Source: Ruania albidiflava DSM 18029 (GTDB lineage Bacteria; Actinomycetota; Actinomycetes; Actinomycetales; Beutenbergiaceae). Taken from it: a stretch of 64,000 nucleotides of DNA. Position 1 is the stretch's first letter; each line of letters starts with the position of its first letter. Below the pieces are notes generated by a model. The model ran no database searches. It was not told the origin of the DNA and saw nothing but the letters and a program-made list of their open reading frames with translations. The DNA lies in assembly GCF_000421225.1 (NCBI RefSeq), contig NZ_ATWL01000002.1, forward strand, positions 310,001 to 374,000, written 5' to 3'. Below, piece after piece: positions 63,749 to 64,000 of the stretch. The position numbers and the translations under genes were made by a program.

Positions 63749-64000
63749 ATGAGGATCATGAGTGCGGCACGGCTGATCGCCCGGGCCGAGCAGGAGCTAG
63801 CCCAGGTGACCTCCGGACAGGAACCGCAGGAGGCCTTCCTGCACGCGCACATGGCAGCCCTGCGTGCCGCGGCCGCTGTGCTGGAGCTGCAGGTGGTCCC
63901 CGGTGGTCGCCGCCGGCGGGTGCGCAGCGCCTGGGAGCAGCTGGCAGAGGTCGGCCCCCAGTGGCAGGAGTGGGCCGACTACTTCGCCCAAGGGGCCGCC
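63749..64000 (+). CDS. SAV_6107 family HEPN-domain protein (3' end outside window)
   Basis: First 84 residues of a small HEPN-like protein. MRIMSAARLIARAEQELAQV, HAHMAALRAAAAVLELQV, RRVRSAWEQLAEVGPQWQEWADYFAQGA matches the SAV_6107 family, which in many Actinobacteria lies next to the DNA polymerases DinB or DnaE2. ATG 63749 has GGGACGGAGG at normal distance; in-frame ATG 63758 is an alternative. The SOS box in its promoter suggests a damage-induced gene, possibly leading an operon beyond the window. Confidence 0.87.
   Translation, partial: MRIMSAARLIARAEQELAQVTSGQEPQEAFLHAHMAALRAAAAVLELQVVPGGRRRRVRSAWEQLAEVGPQWQEWADYFAQGAA

Noticed and set aside
1-64000. CRISPR arrays, insertion sequences, prophage or rRNA/tRNA genes
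   Set aside because: No spaced direct repeats, transposase or integrase motifs, or structural RNA genes were seen on reading both strands.

Overview
The window is a 64 kb stretch of chromosome from a high-G+C (about 70 % by eye) actinobacterium. Gene order, RseP-DUF4081/GNAT-proS-DUF4439-rimP-nusA-ylxR-infB-rbfA-truB-ribF-rpsO-pnp-M16 protease-dapB-dapA-rnj-ftsK-pgsA-cinA-clgR, then recA-recX-gluABCD-miaB-miaA-dapF-hflX-dinG-lexA-nrdR, is the housekeeping backbone of Actinomycetota and fits the order Micrococcales (Ruania/Beutenbergia/Georgenia-like). The genus is an inference. No rRNA, tRNA, insertion sequence, prophage or CRISPR array was seen.

Layout. 1-3.1 kb: 3' end of a site-2 protease, an acetyltransferase and a first Fpg/Nei glycosylase. 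3.1-18 kb: translation and RNA metabolism (proS, rimP-nusA, ylxR-infB, rbfA-truB, ribF, rpsO, pnp, M16 protease), with several strong intergenic hairpins. 18-22 kb: lysine/peptidoglycan precursor genes dapB and dapA, and RNase J. 22-23.3 kb: a TetR repressor divergent from a small membrane protein across a 34-bp operator. 23.4-28 kb: ftsK, pgsA, cinA, clgR. 28-36.5 kb: nei2-lhr repair pair, DUF3046, a three-gene drug-type ABC exporter. 36.6-39.6 kb: SOS-controlled recA, interrupted by a 364-residue intein with an apparently complete LAGLIDADG endonuclease, then recX. 39.6-43.1 kb: gluABCD amino-acid importer (minus strand). 43.2-48.7 kb: miaB, an accessory insert (AraC regulator, VOC protein, AbrB/PIN toxin-antitoxin, a 53-nt perfect-arm hairpin), then miaA-dapF. 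48.7-55 kb: RsmC-like methyltransferase, hflX, dinG, lexA divergent from a LysM/ChiZ-like gene, nrdR. 55-64 kb: aldo/keto reductase, prolyl aminopeptidase, DUF5302, serA, HelD-like helicase, PAC2, cold-shock protein, spermidine-synthase-like protein, and the start of an SAV_6107-type HEPN gene with its own SOS box.

Two themes tie the window together. First, the SOS/DNA repair set: LexA boxes of the GAAC-N4-GTTC type lie before recA, between lexA and the LysM gene, and before the HEPN gene, alongside recX, dinG, lhr, two Fpg/Nei glycosylases and a HelD-like helicase. Second, leaderless transcription: 18 genes have a TANNNT -10 hexamer placed 6-8 bases before the start codon, which fixes many of the starts chosen here. 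The same geometry precedes a small coding-like frame after truB that has no start codon where one is expected.
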